Shown here piece by piece: positions 27,709 through 38,540 of a stretch of DNA of 64,000 nucleotides. The position numbers and the translations under genes are program-made. The stretch spans positions 124,001-188,000 of the forward strand of contig NZ_JACEHH010000004.1 in the NCBI RefSeq assembly GCF_014154935.1, written 5' to 3'. This DNA is from Stieleria mannarensis (GTDB lineage: Bacteria > Planctomycetota > Planctomycetia > Pirellulales > Pirellulaceae). Every line of letters begins with the position of its first letter. Position 1 is the stretch's first letter. The notes below the pieces were generated by a model that was given only the letters and a program-made list of their open reading frames with translations, did no database searches and had not been told where the DNA came from.

Positions 27709-29775
27709 CTAGACCGGCGTCAGCCGCGCCGCCGGGGCGTCTCCGGCCAGCAGTTCAGCCAAGCGTTGCCCGAGCTGGTTCAGGTCACCGGCGGAATGGG
27801 CGGTTTGGTGCGTGGCGGCCATGGCTTGCCGGGTCGTTCGGTCGATCTGGTCCATCGAATCGGCGATCTGGTCCATGCTGGTGGCTTGTTGGCTGGAAGC
27901 GGTGACGATCCGCGCGGCGACGCGTGATGCTTGGCCGACCATGGTCACTAATTCTTCGATCGTTTGTTCCGCTTTGACGACGACATCGCTGGCATCGCCG
28001 ACCGATTGGGTCCCCTGTTCGGTGGCCAACACGGCGTGATTGGTGGCATGCTGAATCTCGCTTAGGATTTCGCGGATCTGTCCGGTCGACTGTCGCGCTT
28101 GCTGGGCCAGCGATTTGACTTCCGCGGCGACGACCGAGAACCCTTTTCCGGCGTCGCCGGCGCGGGAGGCTTCGATGGCGGCGTTGAGGGCCAGCAGGTT
28201 GGTCTGATCGGCGATCTCGTTGACCGTCGTGATGATTTCGCCGATCGCTTGGGCACGTTCGGCCAGCATCAGGATACTGTCGGCGGTGGATTCGACGCGT
28301 TCGCGGACGTTGTTCATCGAAACTCGCGTGTCCTCGATCGCCTTCCGTCCCGAGCGTCCGACCTCGTCGGCACGTCGCGACGCCTCGGCGACTTCGTTGG
28401 CCAAATGCATGGATTCCTGGGCCGTGCGGGCAGCCTCCTCGACCGCCGCGGAGGTCTGTGTGACGGCGCTGGCCTGTTCTTCGATCCCGGTGGATTGTTG
28501 TTTCATTGTCGCGGAGATTTCAGAACTGGCGATCGAGAGGTGATTGACGGTTTCGCGGATCGCTGCGAACAAGCGCGCGCGTTCCTGTTCGTCCTGCTTG
28601 CGCCGCGCGATGTCTTGCAAGGTCGCGATGAAGATCGTTTCGCCGGAAAATTCCATCTGCGTCACCCGCAGCGCGATCGGGACGTGGCGGCCCTGTTTGT
28701 CCATCCCGTAGGCTTCGCTTTCAGTTCCCGAATGATCCGATCGTGTCTCCCCGGCAGCGCCGGATTCCGGGCCGCGGCCGCGCAGTTGAAAGTTCGGAAT
28801 GATCGATTTGACGGGTTGTCCACGCAATTCCGATGCCCGGTATTTCAGCAACGATTCACACGCGGCGTTTAGGGATTGGATCCTGCCATCGGCATCGATC
28901 GTCAAGATCCCATCGGCGGTCGAGTTGAGGATCGCTTGGGTGCGTTTTTCGGCGACGTCCAGTTTGTCCATCGCCGCGTGCATGTTCCCGATCATGGTGT
29001 TAAACGCGAGGGCCAATGCGCCCAATTCGTCTTTGGAATGGACTTCGATGCGTTCATCAAGTGCCTGGCCGATGCTCGCGCTGGAGGCGTGGGCGGCGAT
29101 TTTGGAGGCCGTGTTTTTAAGTGATTCGATCGGGCCGACGATCATGCGGGTGGTGATGAATCCGAATCCGCCGATCAGCACCGTCGCAATCACGATGGTC
29201 AGCGTGAACACCAGGAACGCGTTGTCGGCCAACTGCCCGGCGGCCTGATTGACGGCGTCGGCATCGGCGATGATTGCTTGTTGCCACTGTTGCACCTGGT
29301 CGTTGACCACTTGGAACTGATCGCTTTCGGCTCGGATCGCGTTGATAAACGCTTCCTCCCGATACCCGCCCATGACCTTGCCCACCGTGGCGTCTTTGAG
29401 GGTGCGGTAGTCTTCCCAGCCGGCACGCAAGTTTTGAAACGCCTCCCGTTCGCGCCTGCTGTTGGTCGAAAGATTCCATCGGGCAAACGTTTGGTCCAAC
29501 TGTTCGGTCAGCAACCGCTGCTCTTGGTTGAGTTGCTCTTGCAGTTCACGATTGGGCGCCATCACCATCGTCAGCGTCAATTGCCTCAGTTCGCTGAGGG
29601 GGTCGGTGATGTTGAGTGCCCCCGTTTGAAATTGCTCGGCCGTCAATCGGACGCGATCGACCGCACCATGGATTTGCTTGTTGGTCAGGATTCCGAAGAT
29701 GCCCACGGCACAGAAGGCGATCACGGAGATCCCCACCAGCAGCAGGAGTTTGCCCAGTACGCCTCGATTTTTCAT
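27709..29775 (-). CDS. Methyl-accepting chemotaxis protein with HAMP and PAS
   Basis: A 688-aa chemoreceptor. A first membrane helix (about 8-28) precedes a periplasmic helical sensor (about 30-185), a second helix ([20 protein letters not shown]), HAMP, a PAS domain (about 280-385; [20 protein letters not shown]) and the cytoplasmic signalling domain with the conserved tip [20 protein letters not shown]. The ATG overlaps the TGA of the solute-binding-protein gene by 4 bp (ATGA), so both are translated from one mRNA. No che genes are nearby. The HAMP-PAS-signalling order is somewhat unusual, as PAS usually precedes HAMP or replaces it. Confidence 0.9.
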   Translation of the reverse strand: MKNRGVLGKLLLLVGISVIAFCAVGIFGILTNKQIHGAVDRVRLTAEQFQTGALNITDPLSELRQLTLTMVMAPNRELQEQLNQEQRLLTEQLDQTFARWNLSTNSRREREAFQNLRAGWEDYRTLKDATVGKVMGGYREEAFINAIRAESDQFQVVNDQVQQWQQAIIADADAVNQAAGQLADNAFLVFTLTIVIATVLIGGFGFITTRMIVGPIESLKNTASKIAAHASSASIGQALDERIEVHSKDELGALALAFNTMIGNMHAAMDKLDVAEKRTQAILNSTADGILTIDADGRIQSLNAACESLLKYRASELRGQPVKSIIPNFQLRGRGPESGAAGETRSDHSGTESEAYGMDKQGRHVPIALRVTQMEFSGETIFIATLQDIARRKQDEQERARLFAAIRETVNHLSIASSEISATMKQQSTGIEEQASAVTQTSAAVEEAARTAQESMHLANEVAEASRRADEVGRSGRKAIEDTRVSMNNVRERVESTADSILMLAERAQAIGEIITTVNEIADQTNLLALNAAIEASRAGDAGKGFSVVAAEVKSLAQQARQSTGQIREILSEIQHATNHAVLATEQGTQSVGDASDVVVKAEQTIEELVTMVGQASRVAARIVTASSQQATSMDQIADSMDQIDRTTRQAMAATHQTAHSAGDLNQLGQRLAELLAGDAPAARLTPV

Positions 29776-31532
29776 GGACTCTCTCCGGCATCGAATTGAA
29801 TGCGGGTCACCTTCATGGGTGCTTTTCTGGATTGCGGATAGGGGCCGCGTCGTACCGACCAATGTTGGTCCGTCACCTGGATTTTCCAAAGCGGATAACA
29901 GGCCATCCGGTACGGTTTGAATCCGACCTCCTTGTTGACGGCAAAGACGTTGTTGGGCGTCGGCACAAACAACATGTAGGCCTGGTCATAGACGTGTTTG
30001 ACGATTCGGAATGTGATTTCGTCAAACTGGGGATCTTCGACACTGGCCTGAAACATCTGTTCGATGTAACCGTCCAGCACGGGATCGGGGAAAATGGTGC
30101 TCCAAACATTGTGCGTCCGATAGACCAGGAACGCGGTGAACGGATGATTGAAGAACCAGTCGTCATTGCCCCAGATCAACAGATCCCACTGGACTTCATT
30201 TTGATCCTGGTTGGTGGTCAACAACGGATCAAAGATCTCCTTTTCGCTTTTGACCTCCTCGATGTCTAATTGGACGCCGACGTAACCGAGTTGTGTTTCG
30301 ATGCCGCGCCACAGGTCCATGTAACGGTTTTGCGTCAGGACTTTCAGACGGAGCCCGTCCAGGAGGCTCTTTAACTGGGCCCGCTTGGCCGGCTGGTAGG
30401 GATCCTGCAATTCGGAGTAGGGTTTGATCAGCTGCGTGACCTTGTTCATGCCGGGGAAGTAGGGGGAGGCCTGGGTCGGTGACAGCGTGGCTTCGCGATC
30501 GAAGACAAAGTGCCAGAGGTTGCGTTGGTGCAAGGCTTCATTGAGCGCCCGACGCACCTGGACGTCCAACAGTTTCGGGTTCCCGTTGATCAGATTCATG
30601 TGAATCGCGATGTTGTTGGTCGTCGGGGAGGTGACGAGTTTGGCGTAGGGCGACAAGATCGTGTCGACTTTGTATTCCGGCGGGATGAAGGCGATGTCCA
30701 GATCGCCCTCGGTCTCCAGCACCCGGTCCTTGGCTTGTCGGCTGTCCAGTTCCGTAAAGACGGTGATCGTTTCGACCTTGGGATAACGCGTGTCCCAATA
30801 GTACGGGTTGGCTTTCAGCACGGCCTTGGGAGTTTGCCGATCGCCTTCGACGTAGCCTTCGGTCAAGACGTAGGGCCCCAGACCGTACGGTCCGGGCGCG
30901 GACAGGTTGGGGCAGGTCGCTTTTCCGTTCCAGCCTTTGATCTTCAAATAGTCATCGCTGTAGAACTGCATCCAAATCAGATCGTTCATGAAACAGCCAT
31001 ACTTTTCGGTCAGGAAAAAGCGGACCGTAAACGGATCGACTTTTTCGCAGCGGTCGAACACCTTGTCGATCTTGCTGTACAGCGTGGGGGCCTTTTTGAA
31101 CGCATCCATGTTCCTCACCACGGCGTCGGCATCAAACGGCGTTCCGTCCTGGAATTTCACGCCTCGGCGGAGTTTGAATTCGTAGGTGGTGTCGTCGATC
31201 TGCGTGTGCGACGTCGCCATGTCGTACTCCCATCCCCGGGCGTTGTCGCTGGGTTTGATCATCGCGCCGTTGATGGCGTGCGAGATGTAGATGTAGGGCA
31301 GACTGGGGATAAAGACCTTGACGTGCGAGCCGGGGACCAGCCGGTCGACGAATCGCCGCTCGGCGTCGTCCTCTCGGAGCTGGACCGGGCGAAGGCGTGC
31401 AGGGTCGCCGGAATGACGAACGTCTTGGCGGTTCGCCTGGCCGTTGGCGGGAACAATCGGCCCGGCGGTCGCGATCGCCGCGATCAGAATGCACAGTCCT
31501 CCCAGACGATTCTCCAACGTTGGGGACCTCAT
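29772..31532 (-). CDS. Family-5 extracellular solute-binding protein (peptide/nickel type)
   Basis: A 586-aa exported protein of the DppA/OppA type. The signal peptide is [20 protein letters not shown]; mature segments such as [34 protein letters not shown] and [15 protein letters not shown] are classic for the family. The ATG at 31532 with AGGTG upstream gives the best signal peptide; ATGs further upstream (31577) are possible. No DppBCDF permease or ATPase genes are present, and the next gene is a chemoreceptor in overlapping arrangement, so it may act as a ligand-binding partner for chemotaxis rather than for transport. Confidence 0.88.
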   Translation of the reverse strand: MRSPTLENRLGGLCILIAAIATAGPIVPANGQANRQDVRHSGDPARLRPVQLREDDAERRFVDRLVPGSHVKVFIPSLPYIYISHAINGAMIKPSDNARGWEYDMATSHTQIDDTTYEFKLRRGVKFQDGTPFDADAVVRNMDAFKKAPTLYSKIDKVFDRCEKVDPFTVRFFLTEKYGCFMNDLIWMQFYSDDYLKIKGWNGKATCPNLSAPGPYGLGPYVLTEGYVEGDRQTPKAVLKANPYYWDTRYPKVETITVFTELDSRQAKDRVLETEGDLDIAFIPPEYKVDTILSPYAKLVTSPTTNNIAIHMNLINGNPKLLDVQVRRALNEALHQRNLWHFVFDREATLSPTQASPYFPGMNKVTQLIKPYSELQDPYQPAKRAQLKSLLDGLRLKVLTQNRYMDLWRGIETQLGYVGVQLDIEEVKSEKEIFDPLLTTNQDQNEVQWDLLIWGNDDWFFNHPFTAFLVYRTHNVWSTIFPDPVLDGYIEQMFQASVEDPQFDEITFRIVKHVYDQAYMLFVPTPNNVFAVNKEVGFKPYRMACYPLWKIQVTDQHWSVRRGPYPQSRKAPMKVTRIQFDAGESP

Positions 31533-31760
31533 TGGAACACCTTCGGCTCGTGGGACACGCGGCGGCACTCTCTTCATGATAGCTACTGCCCGGGTGGGAG
31601 GAGCAAAATCCATCCGGCGGGGGCGTGGATTCAGTGGGGCCCGCGCCGCGGTGGGCTTGTGAAAGGGATTCTTGGGGATCTATGCTTTGACCGCAGCCAA
31701 ATTTGTGCTCCCTCGATCTCTTTTTCCTCGTTGACGCCCCCCACGTCAGGACCGCACGCC

Positions 31761-32210
31761 ATGCATCTCGTTCGGACAACCTTGCTCGGCTTTCTCTCCT
31801 TGACGCTCTGCTTGGCGACCGGATGCTCCGGATTGATGCCCGGCCCTGGGGCTGCTGACGCAGATGCACCGACGGAGTTCACCGAGACGAAATCGGGGCT
31901 GAAATACCGCGTGCTGCGAAAGTCCGACGGCAAGAAAGCCAACGCCCACGGTCACGTTCGGCTGCACTATATCGGAAAATTGGATGACGGAACTGTGTTT
32001 GACAGCTCTTACGCCCGAGGCGAGCCGGCCATTTTCTCGCTCGATCAAGTCGTTCCCGGATTCACCGAAGGATTGCAGTTGGTCGGTGAGGGGGGCATGA
32101 TTGAACTGCAAATCCCGCCTGAATTGGGGTATGGCGACGACGGACGTGCCCCCATGATTCCACCCAACGCCACGCTGAATTTCGTCGTGGAAGTGATTCG
32201 GGTTTTCTGA
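31761..32210 (+). CDS. FKBP-type peptidyl-prolyl cis-trans isomerase lipoprotein
   Basis: A 149-aa lipoprotein with lipobox LATGC (Cys 22) and an FKBP domain (about 45-149) containing VRLHYIGKLDDGTVFDSSY, VVPGFTEGLQLVGEGG and PPELGYGDDGRAPMIPPNA, the typical active-site residues. It probably folds envelope proteins by isomerising X-Pro bonds. The open frame continues far upstream, but that part is antisense to the solute-binding-protein gene; the ATG at 31761 with its lipoprotein signal is clearly the real start. Confidence 0.93.
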   Translation: MHLVRTTLLGFLSLTLCLATGCSGLMPGPGAADADAPTEFTETKSGLKYRVLRKSDGKKANAHGHVRLHYIGKLDDGTVFDSSYARGEPAIFSLDQVVPGFTEGLQLVGEGGMIELQIPPELGYGDDGRAPMIPPNATLNFVVEVIRVF

Positions 32211-32391
32211 GTTCACCTTTGGGGGCGGCCAAGATTTTGCGCATCGAACCGTTCGCCACGGGCTCTCCGCTACCGTAGGCTGAACTGTCGCGAAGTTTTG
32301 TTTTCTTGGTGTCATCGGTCGGGAACGGGGATCTGGGCGTTGATCGCCCGCTCGCGATCCGATCGGCATCGCATCCCAAGGATCGCCCGTC

Positions 32392-35300
32392 ATGTGCCTT
32401 TCAAAACTCAAGTCCCGGCCGATCGGAAGTCGATGGCTGGCCTGTCTGATCTCGCTGGCGTGTCTGATTTCGCTGCCCTGTCTGGTCGTTTCTGTCCGGG
32501 CGGACACCGTTGTCAGCCAGACGTCACACTGCCGCATCGCCGACGGGCCACTGCACGCGTCTGTCGGAACGGTTGCGTTGCCTGCCGATGGGTTGTGGCG
32601 AATCCGTGCACCCCAGTCGCCGGATTCCGTCGGCGAACTGTATCTGATGCCGACCGAGCCGTCGCGTTTGCGGCAGTTGGGCAAACGGATGTACGCGGCA
32701 CTGGAGGAACGCCAAATCCAAAACGGTCGTTGGCAGGTGCAAATGGGATTTGAGGCGTGTCGTCAATTTGCACAAGACGGACAGGGCGTCGGTCCGAAAG
32801 CGATCTCGGACTTGGACCAAGACAAACGCTGGGAGTATGTCGCCCAGCATTGGGACAGCGCGAGTTGGCGGCTTAACCGTTGGCGCGACTTCGTCGACAC
32901 CAAACCGATCGAGGGCCCGTTCCTTCATCTGATTCCCGAAGCGCGATTTCGGTTCGCCCCGCCCAATCAGACCACGCGTCGCGAAGCTGGAACGGCGGTC
33001 CAGGCCGGTACAGCAACGAACGCGAAAACTCGCTGGACGGTTCCCAAGAAAAACCGTGAGGTTCTGGCATTTGAACTCCGCCCCTTCATCGACGACGGAC
33101 AGCACTGGGTGCTGTACACCGACGGCGATTGCCAACGCGTTGACATCGATCGTCAATTGATTCAATCGCAAGCGGTGAAGATCCGTCCGATCGTCACGCA
33201 AAAGAACGCCCAGGGCGACGACGAAGAGCCCAACCTGGAGTATCGGTTGGTCATGGTGCGCGAACAATCTTTCACCGGTTCGCTCGAATTGCGGGCCGAA
33301 AACCATGTGCTCGATCAGGAGCGGACGATTCGGTGGAACGCGGCCAGCGGATCGGACGTGCCGTATCAAGAGCTTCGCGACACAATCACCGAAGCGAGAC
33401 GATTCGCCTGGGGGCCCTACTCGCTGGCGGCCGACGGCGGCGTGTTGAAGGTCTGGGATCTGGCCGGGGAAACACCCCGGCCCGACGTCAACCCACGGCG
33501 CAGCCTGACGATGTTCTCGGTTCTGGGAGGCCGCGCGGCGGTCGAAGAAACGCTGCAATTGCAAGATCTACGAGCCATCGATTCCGATCTGCACGCGGCG
33601 ACGATCGACGTCGATTCATTGTCCGGGGTGGAGGTCAAATCGCACCCGTTTGAGGAAATGCTGGGCGACCAGGACGGCGGCCGCCTGGACATCGCCCACT
33701 GTGTTCCGCCAGATCGTTTCTTTGTCTATATCGGCAAACCGGAATCGATCCCGGCCTTGCTGGATACCGGCGCCCCGTTCATCGCCGGCATGGGGACGGC
33801 GCTGACGGGCAATTGTCTTCATTACAACCTCCAATCACGCTACCTGGCCCGGTTGGGCATGACACGCGATTGGGTGGATGCGGTGTTGACCAGTGGGCTG
33901 ACCAGCGAGCTGGCCTTTTTCACCCCCGACCTGTTCTTCATCGACGGGACGGATGTGACGGTCGTGGCGAGGTTGAGACAGCCGCAACTGCTGCGTCAAT
34001 TGCTCGGGATGCTCGGTGCGTCAGACCTGGGAACCGAGTCCGTCTTGGAGTTGCCGACTTCGTCCGGTGGCCCCGCGTACATGGCGCTGCGTGGTGATCT
34101 GTTGTTCGCCAGCACGCATCGCGGGGAACTGCAGCAAGCCGTGGATCTGCACGGCCGGCAAGGAAGCGACAGCCTGGGCGAAAGTGCAGAGTTTCGTTAT
34201 ATGCTGACACAGTTACCGGTCAACGAAGACACGCGATTGTACGCGTATCTGTCGGATCCGTTTGTGCGAAAGTTGGTCGGGCCGCGGACGAAGATCGGAC
34301 AGCGACGCCGGATACTGGCCAAAGCCAAGATGGAAGCGATCACGGCCCAGGCGATGCTCGCTCGGTTGGACGGGGCTGTCAGTTTCGATTCGACGGCGGA
34401 TTTAATTCGCAGCGGGCATCTTCCCCAAGGCTGGCAAAGCGAAGGGATCTCGATCGATGCCAGCGGCTTGGTCCGAAGTCACCACTACGACACGTTGCCC
34501 CGCATGCGGACCTTGCCCGAAGTCCCCTTGGATAAAGTGACGCCGGCCGAAGCGGAAGCCTACCGCCGCTACGTCGAAAACTACTCCAGGTATTGGCGTC
34601 GTTTTTTTGACCCGATCGCGATTCGATTGGATGACGTCGGCGGCGACCAATTGGAGTTGTCCACGTTCATTCTGCCATTGGTGGACAATTCGATCTACAA
34701 CACGTTGAAGATGTTTCTGGCGCATCAAGATGACCAGACGACGCTCTCGGTCCCGATCGTCGAACCGACTCCCGTCGTGCAGTTTTCGGCGAATTTGAAA
34801 GACATGGCGTGGCAGGCGGTGGCGGGGAATTTTTCAGAGTTCTTCACACGCTACTCCGGGGCCAGTCCGGCGATGCTGGACGATCTCGGCCCCAGCGTTC
34901 ACGTCGCCGTCTTTGATGCCGACCCGATCATCGCCATCGGAAGCGGTGACGTCTTCGGCGCCTTCGGCGGCAACGTGTTGCGTGGGGGCGGCAACGAGAT
35001 GCTGATGATTCCGGTCGCACTTTCGATGCTGACGCGTCCTTGCAGTATCATGGTCGAGACGAAATCGCCCGAACGGACGTCACAATACCTGCGTCAAGCC
35101 GCCTTGGCGGGGATGTCGCATCAACGCCGGGACCGCGATTTCAACGTCTCGTTCTACCAGGTGGGAGATCGTGACGAATGGGTCTGGACGATGGATGTGT
35201 TTGGCGTCGTCAAATTGCGTTACGGTGTCGAGGTGGTCGACAAGTACTTGGTGATTCGCAACATCCCTTGGTCGAGCGATGATCGCGTGGTCAGCGTCGC

Positions 35301-35706
35301 ACCGGCAGATCTGAATGCCGCCCTGTTGCAAGCGTCTCCCTCGGCGTGCAAAGAACAGCTTCCTGGGCTGTTCGCCGCCGCATCGGACGCCAATCGGCGA
35401 GCGGTCATGTCGGGACTGGGACGGCTCTACCCCTTCATGCTCAGCGGGGCAAAGAGTGTGGACCAGGCGGCGGCCGAACACCAGCGGTTGTACGGGTTTT
35501 ATCCCCGGCAACTGGACGGCGATCGGTGGCGTTGGACGGATTTTCGAATGATCAGCGATCGCTACGGCGAACCGACTCGCCAGCGCCAACCGGCATTTGA
35601 TCCCGACCAACCGTTTGGGATGATGAACCGAATCGATTCGATCCAGTTGAACATGCAATTCGAATCCGACGGGTTGCGTAGTAGCGTGCGTTGGCGATTG
35701 CGATAG
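32392..35706 (+). CDS. Large secreted protein of unknown function
   Basis: A 1104-aa protein with a signal peptide rich in Leu/Cys (CLISLACLISLPCLVVSVRA) and no later membrane helix. I recognise no domain. Segments such as DRFFVYIGKPESIPALLDTGA, LFFIDGTDVTVVARL, MALRGDLLFASTHRGELQQAV and ARLDGAVSFDSTADLIRSGH read like a globular, mixed alpha/beta periplasmic protein, reminiscent of DUF3352-type proteins, though this is only an impression. It stands alone between an FKBP lipoprotein (182 bp upstream) and a convergent esterase 8 bp downstream. Confidence 0.75.
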   Translation: MCLSKLKSRPIGSRWLACLISLACLISLPCLVVSVRADTVVSQTSHCRIADGPLHASVGTVALPADGLWRIRAPQSPDSVGELYLMPTEPSRLRQLGKRMYAALEERQIQNGRWQVQMGFEACRQFAQDGQGVGPKAISDLDQDKRWEYVAQHWDSASWRLNRWRDFVDTKPIEGPFLHLIPEARFRFAPPNQTTRREAGTAVQAGTATNAKTRWTVPKKNREVLAFELRPFIDDGQHWVLYTDGDCQRVDIDRQLIQSQAVKIRPIVTQKNAQGDDEEPNLEYRLVMVREQSFTGSLELRAENHVLDQERTIRWNAASGSDVPYQELRDTITEARRFAWGPYSLAADGGVLKVWDLAGETPRPDVNPRRSLTMFSVLGGRAAVEETLQLQDLRAIDSDLHAATIDVDSLSGVEVKSHPFEEMLGDQDGGRLDIAHCVPPDRFFVYIGKPESIPALLDTGAPFIAGMGTALTGNCLHYNLQSRYLARLGMTRDWVDAVLTSGLTSELAFFTPDLFFIDGTDVTVVARLRQPQLLRQLLGMLGASDLGTESVLELPTSSGGPAYMALRGDLLFASTHRGELQQAVDLHGRQGSDSLGESAEFRYMLTQLPVNEDTRLYAYLSDPFVRKLVGPRTKIGQRRRILAKAKMEAITAQAMLARLDGAVSFDSTADLIRSGHLPQGWQSEGISIDASGLVRSHHYDTLPRMRTLPEVPLDKVTPAEAEAYRRYVENYSRYWRRFFDPIAIRLDDVGGDQLELSTFILPLVDNSIYNTLKMFLAHQDDQTTLSVPIVEPTPVVQFSANLKDMAWQAVAGNFSEFFTRYSGASPAMLDDLGPSVHVAVFDADPIIAIGSGDVFGAFGGNVLRGGGNEMLMIPVALSMLTRPCSIMVETKSPERTSQYLRQAALAGMSHQRRDRDFNVSFYQVGDRDEWVWTMDVFGVVKLRYGVEVVDKYLVIRNIPWSSDDRVVSVAPADLNAALLQASPSACKEQLPGLFAAASDANRRAVMSGLGRLYPFMLSGAKSVDQAAAEHQRLYGFYPRQLDGDRWRWTDFRMISDRYGEPTRQRQPAFDPDQPFGMMNRIDSIQLNMQFESDGLRSSVRWRLR

Positions 35707-35713
35707 CGCGGCG

Positions 35714-36922
35714 TCAGTTGGAGGGGCGGCTCAAATCGGCCATCGCCTCGGCGAACCCTTTGCCGATCTGCGCCATGATCTTTGCCGACCCGTTGTAGTG
35801 GTACGCCGCATTGGAGCTGCCTTTGAGGACCTCCAGCTCGTGTGGCGTGTACAGTTCGGCGCGGAACTTGGCCAGAGCCTCCTCACGCTGCTGGCGACTG
35901 AGGCTGGCGTCCTTATTGAGTTCCTGGGACTTGGTTTTGATCTCGGCACCACGTTCCTTTAACTCGTCCAATTCGGCATCCCAATAGTTTTCGGTCAGCA
36001 CGGCCGCGACGGTCCCTTGGAATTCGGGCATCGACGCCGGCGCGGCCATCGCCTTTCGAAAACCGTCGTGGGTGCTCTTGTAACGTTGTTGTGACGGACC
36101 GTATTGATCGACCGGGCCTCCGACGCCCATGACGCCGATCACAAACGGCAAGTTCGGTGTGGACAGATCGTCGCGAACGTCGCGGATGAATTGGGCTAGC
36201 AGCCGGGAATAAAGGTCGTACCCGCCGGGCTTGTCACGGTTGGGGTACACGTCTCGGGCGACCATGTCGTTCCAACCTTGGAACCAGACAAAGCCGGCGA
36301 TCTCGTAACCCGCTTCGGGGTCGTAATCCGGATAGACGCGCTTCAGGTCGCCGACGACTTTGTTGACATGATCGATCATCAGCCGGTAGTAATGCCCGGT
36401 CGCCTGCACGCGGTCTGCCTTGATCTGTTCGACGTCTTTGCCCTGTTTTTCGAGATTGGCCAGTTGTTGTTCGCTGAATTCGTAGGGGCCGGCGCCGGGA
36501 GGACGAAAATCCGTGTGCAATGATTTGCCGCCCCAGGCCGTTTTGATGATCAGAATCGGTTCCTCGAGTTGCTTGTGCATGTAGATCCCGAACGTGAACT
36601 CGGGGCCGATCTTTGTCCCACGACCATGTGCCCCGTAGCCGGCGGTCAATCGACCGTGATGCTCTTGCTCGCTGCCGTCGTTGCCGATCGAGGAGATCCA
36701 GACCTGGTCACAGACGCGGGGCGATCCGTCCGCGCCGCGCATCTCGGCCAAAATCGGCGCCGTCGCCGGATCCATGCCGACGTGATCAAACGTGGTGATT
36801 TGGGCGTGCCCCTGCATGTTCGACTGGCCGGCGAGCACGAAGATTTTTAAAGGGCCTTTGGCGGCGAGCTGCCCCGCCAGCAACAGGCAAAGCGTGACGA
36901 AGACGATCGATCGCATTCTCAT
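35714..36922 (-). CDS. Secreted SGNH-type carbohydrate esterase (sialate O-acetylesterase-like)
   Basis: A 402-aa protein with a signal peptide (IVFVTLCLLLAGQLAAKG) and the SASA/DUF303 block I motif IFVLAGQSNMQGHA, whose Ser is the nucleophile. GGKSLHTDFRPPG and FVWFQGWNDM are later family blocks; the C-terminal part is helical and charged. It likely removes acetyl groups from glycans, consistent with the sulfatases elsewhere in the window. AAAGG lies about 9 bp upstream of ATG. It ends 8 bp from the convergent unknown gene. Confidence 0.87.
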   Translation of the reverse strand: MRMRSIVFVTLCLLLAGQLAAKGPLKIFVLAGQSNMQGHAQITTFDHVGMDPATAPILAEMRGADGSPRVCDQVWISSIGNDGSEQEHHGRLTAGYGAHGRGTKIGPEFTFGIYMHKQLEEPILIIKTAWGGKSLHTDFRPPGAGPYEFSEQQLANLEKQGKDVEQIKADRVQATGHYYRLMIDHVNKVVGDLKRVYPDYDPEAGYEIAGFVWFQGWNDMVARDVYPNRDKPGGYDLYSRLLAQFIRDVRDDLSTPNLPFVIGVMGVGGPVDQYGPSQQRYKSTHDGFRKAMAAPASMPEFQGTVAAVLTENYWDAELDELKERGAEIKTKSQELNKDASLSRQQREEALAKFRAELYTPHELEVLKGSSNAAYHYNGSAKIMAQIGKGFAEAMADLSRPSN

Positions 36923-36984
36923 CGGTAAAACCTTTTTCCTTCGGAAGACATTTCGCGCGTGCGTGGTGACGATTGTACTTTGAA

Positions 36985-38346
36985 TCAGTCCACTTGTCGG
37001 TGCACTTCGTCGACGATGTGGCGTTCGATTTCGGGGGACCAGTGAGCAGGCAGGCCGTAGTAGACCATCGATGTGCCGCCTTCGTAGCCGCCCTCACGCA
37101 ACACCCGCCGGGAGGGGATGTAGGCCATCACGTCATTGGCATAGCCGGCGATCCAAGACTGTGTGCCCCGCAATTCGCTCTTCAACCGCAGCGCATAGTC
37201 GACGACGACTTCGCCACCGAGAAAGACCATGTCGACCTGGTCGCCCATTTTCCAGCTTCCGACGGCGTACGGATAGGTCTGCGGAAGCGCTTGGCCGCGA
37301 TCGAGTTGGTCCAGCAACATCGTGGCCCGGGCGACCTCCCATTGGTTGGTCGACCGTGAATTCGCTTCGATCTCGTCGCGCAACGGAAGCGTTGCCAGCG
37401 GCAAGTCGATCTCGCGAAACCGTGTCGTCAACGTGGGAGTGACAGCTTGCATCTGGACCGTCATCAGTACGGCATCGACGGCGGATGCCAAGCGTTGTCC
37501 ATAATGTTTGGCAAGTTCAACGGTTCGCCGCGGAAGCGGGTTTTGATCGGCACCACAGCCCGCCCAGAACATGGCGATCGCGTCGGGGTGTGATGCTTCC
37601 AACGCCGCACAGGCGAAACCGGGGTAATCGCCCGACCAGGAATAAATCCCCAGCACGGTCGCGTGACACGCGTACCCAAAGACGACACCGACCAGCTGGT
37701 CCTTCGAGTCACGCACCGCCAGAACGGGGACGTCGTGATCGACCGGGCCTTTCAGCTTGTCTTCGCGGCGCCACTGGGGGACATTGCCTTCGGGCCGATT
37801 CTCGCGACGGTTTGTGGCGAAGGTCGCCTTGCCGCTGCCCCAGGAAAGTTTGGCCGGCTGCTGATCAGCAAACGCGCTGTCGACCGCATCAATCACACTG
37901 GCCTGTAGTTGCTGCTGGTACGTTTCGATCTTCCGCTGTTGTTCCGGGGCGACGATCAGATAGTGCAGCGGAGCGAGATTGTTTTTTAGGGCCGGTCCGG
38001 TATGCGTGTGCGAACAACAAATGGCAATCTGCGATCGATCCAGCTGGTGTTTGGCTTGGATCTGATCGCTGATCGCGGTGGCAAGCTCACGATCGATTCC
38101 GACCAGGTCCAACGTGATCAGGACGGCGTGCTTGCCCGCGGCATCACGCAACACCAGTGCTTTGGCCCACAGGTCGGTCAACTTTCCCTGCGAGGGATGG
38201 TCGCGACTGCCGTAACCGGCCATCCACATCGATTCGCTGGGCGTGATGTTCCGCTTCGCAATCCCCGCTTGCCATCCCTCGTCGGCTCGGGTGGGAACAG
38301 CAATCAGCAGCAGGAGTGTTGTTGAAAGAAGGTAACATCGAAGCAT
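36985..38346 (-). CDS. Neutral/alkaline ceramidase-like hydrolase
   Basis: A 453-aa secreted protein (signal MLRCYLLSTTLLLLIAVPTRA). It matches the N-terminal catalytic domain of neutral/alkaline ceramidases: AGYGSRDHPSQGKLTDLWAK, ICCSHTHTGPAL (zinc-binding His and glycine-rich loop) and YACHATVLGIYSWSGDYPG. Homologues release the fatty acid from ceramide, but planctomycete copies lack sphingolipid context and are often genetic neighbours of carbohydrate enzymes, so the true substrate is open. It precedes the esterase by 62 bp on the same strand. Confidence 0.85.
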   Translation of the reverse strand: MLRCYLLSTTLLLLIAVPTRADEGWQAGIAKRNITPSESMWMAGYGSRDHPSQGKLTDLWAKALVLRDAAGKHAVLITLDLVGIDRELATAISDQIQAKHQLDRSQIAICCSHTHTGPALKNNLAPLHYLIVAPEQQRKIETYQQQLQASVIDAVDSAFADQQPAKLSWGSGKATFATNRRENRPEGNVPQWRREDKLKGPVDHDVPVLAVRDSKDQLVGVVFGYACHATVLGIYSWSGDYPGFACAALEASHPDAIAMFWAGCGADQNPLPRRTVELAKHYGQRLASAVDAVLMTVQMQAVTPTLTTRFREIDLPLATLPLRDEIEANSRSTNQWEVARATMLLDQLDRGQALPQTYPYAVGSWKMGDQVDMVFLGGEVVVDYALRLKSELRGTQSWIAGYANDVMAYIPSRRVLREGGYEGGTSMVYYGLPAHWSPEIERHIVDEVHRQVD

Positions 38347-38460
38347 CGTTGAACGGTTCCACGGTGGCGTTGGATTGTTGATTCAAAAGCGGAGAACCCG
38401 ACGGAGTCGATCGGGGTGACGCCAATTTACCCAAAAAGATCGTGAATCACTCGTTAAACG

Positions 38461-38519
38461 TAGCTACCTTCGCCAGAAGGTGGATCCCTGGGGCTTCCAC
38501 GCTCTGGCGAGCGTAGCCA
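38461..38519. repeat. Dispersed palindromic repeat, copy 2 of 3
   Basis: Arms gctaccttcgccaga (38463-38477) and tctggcgagcgtagc (38503-38517) pair at 13 of 15 positions; an inner gtgga/tccac pair extends the hairpin. It lies in the 194-bp gap between the ceramidase start and the permease end. Confidence 0.8.
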
Positions 38520-38540
38520 CGTCGAAGTGCCACTGTCCCG

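Noticed and set aside
30510-31760. Long in-frame extension upstream of the FKBP gene
   Set aside because: It is antisense to the solute-binding-protein gene; the lipoprotein signal at 31761 marks the true FKBP start.
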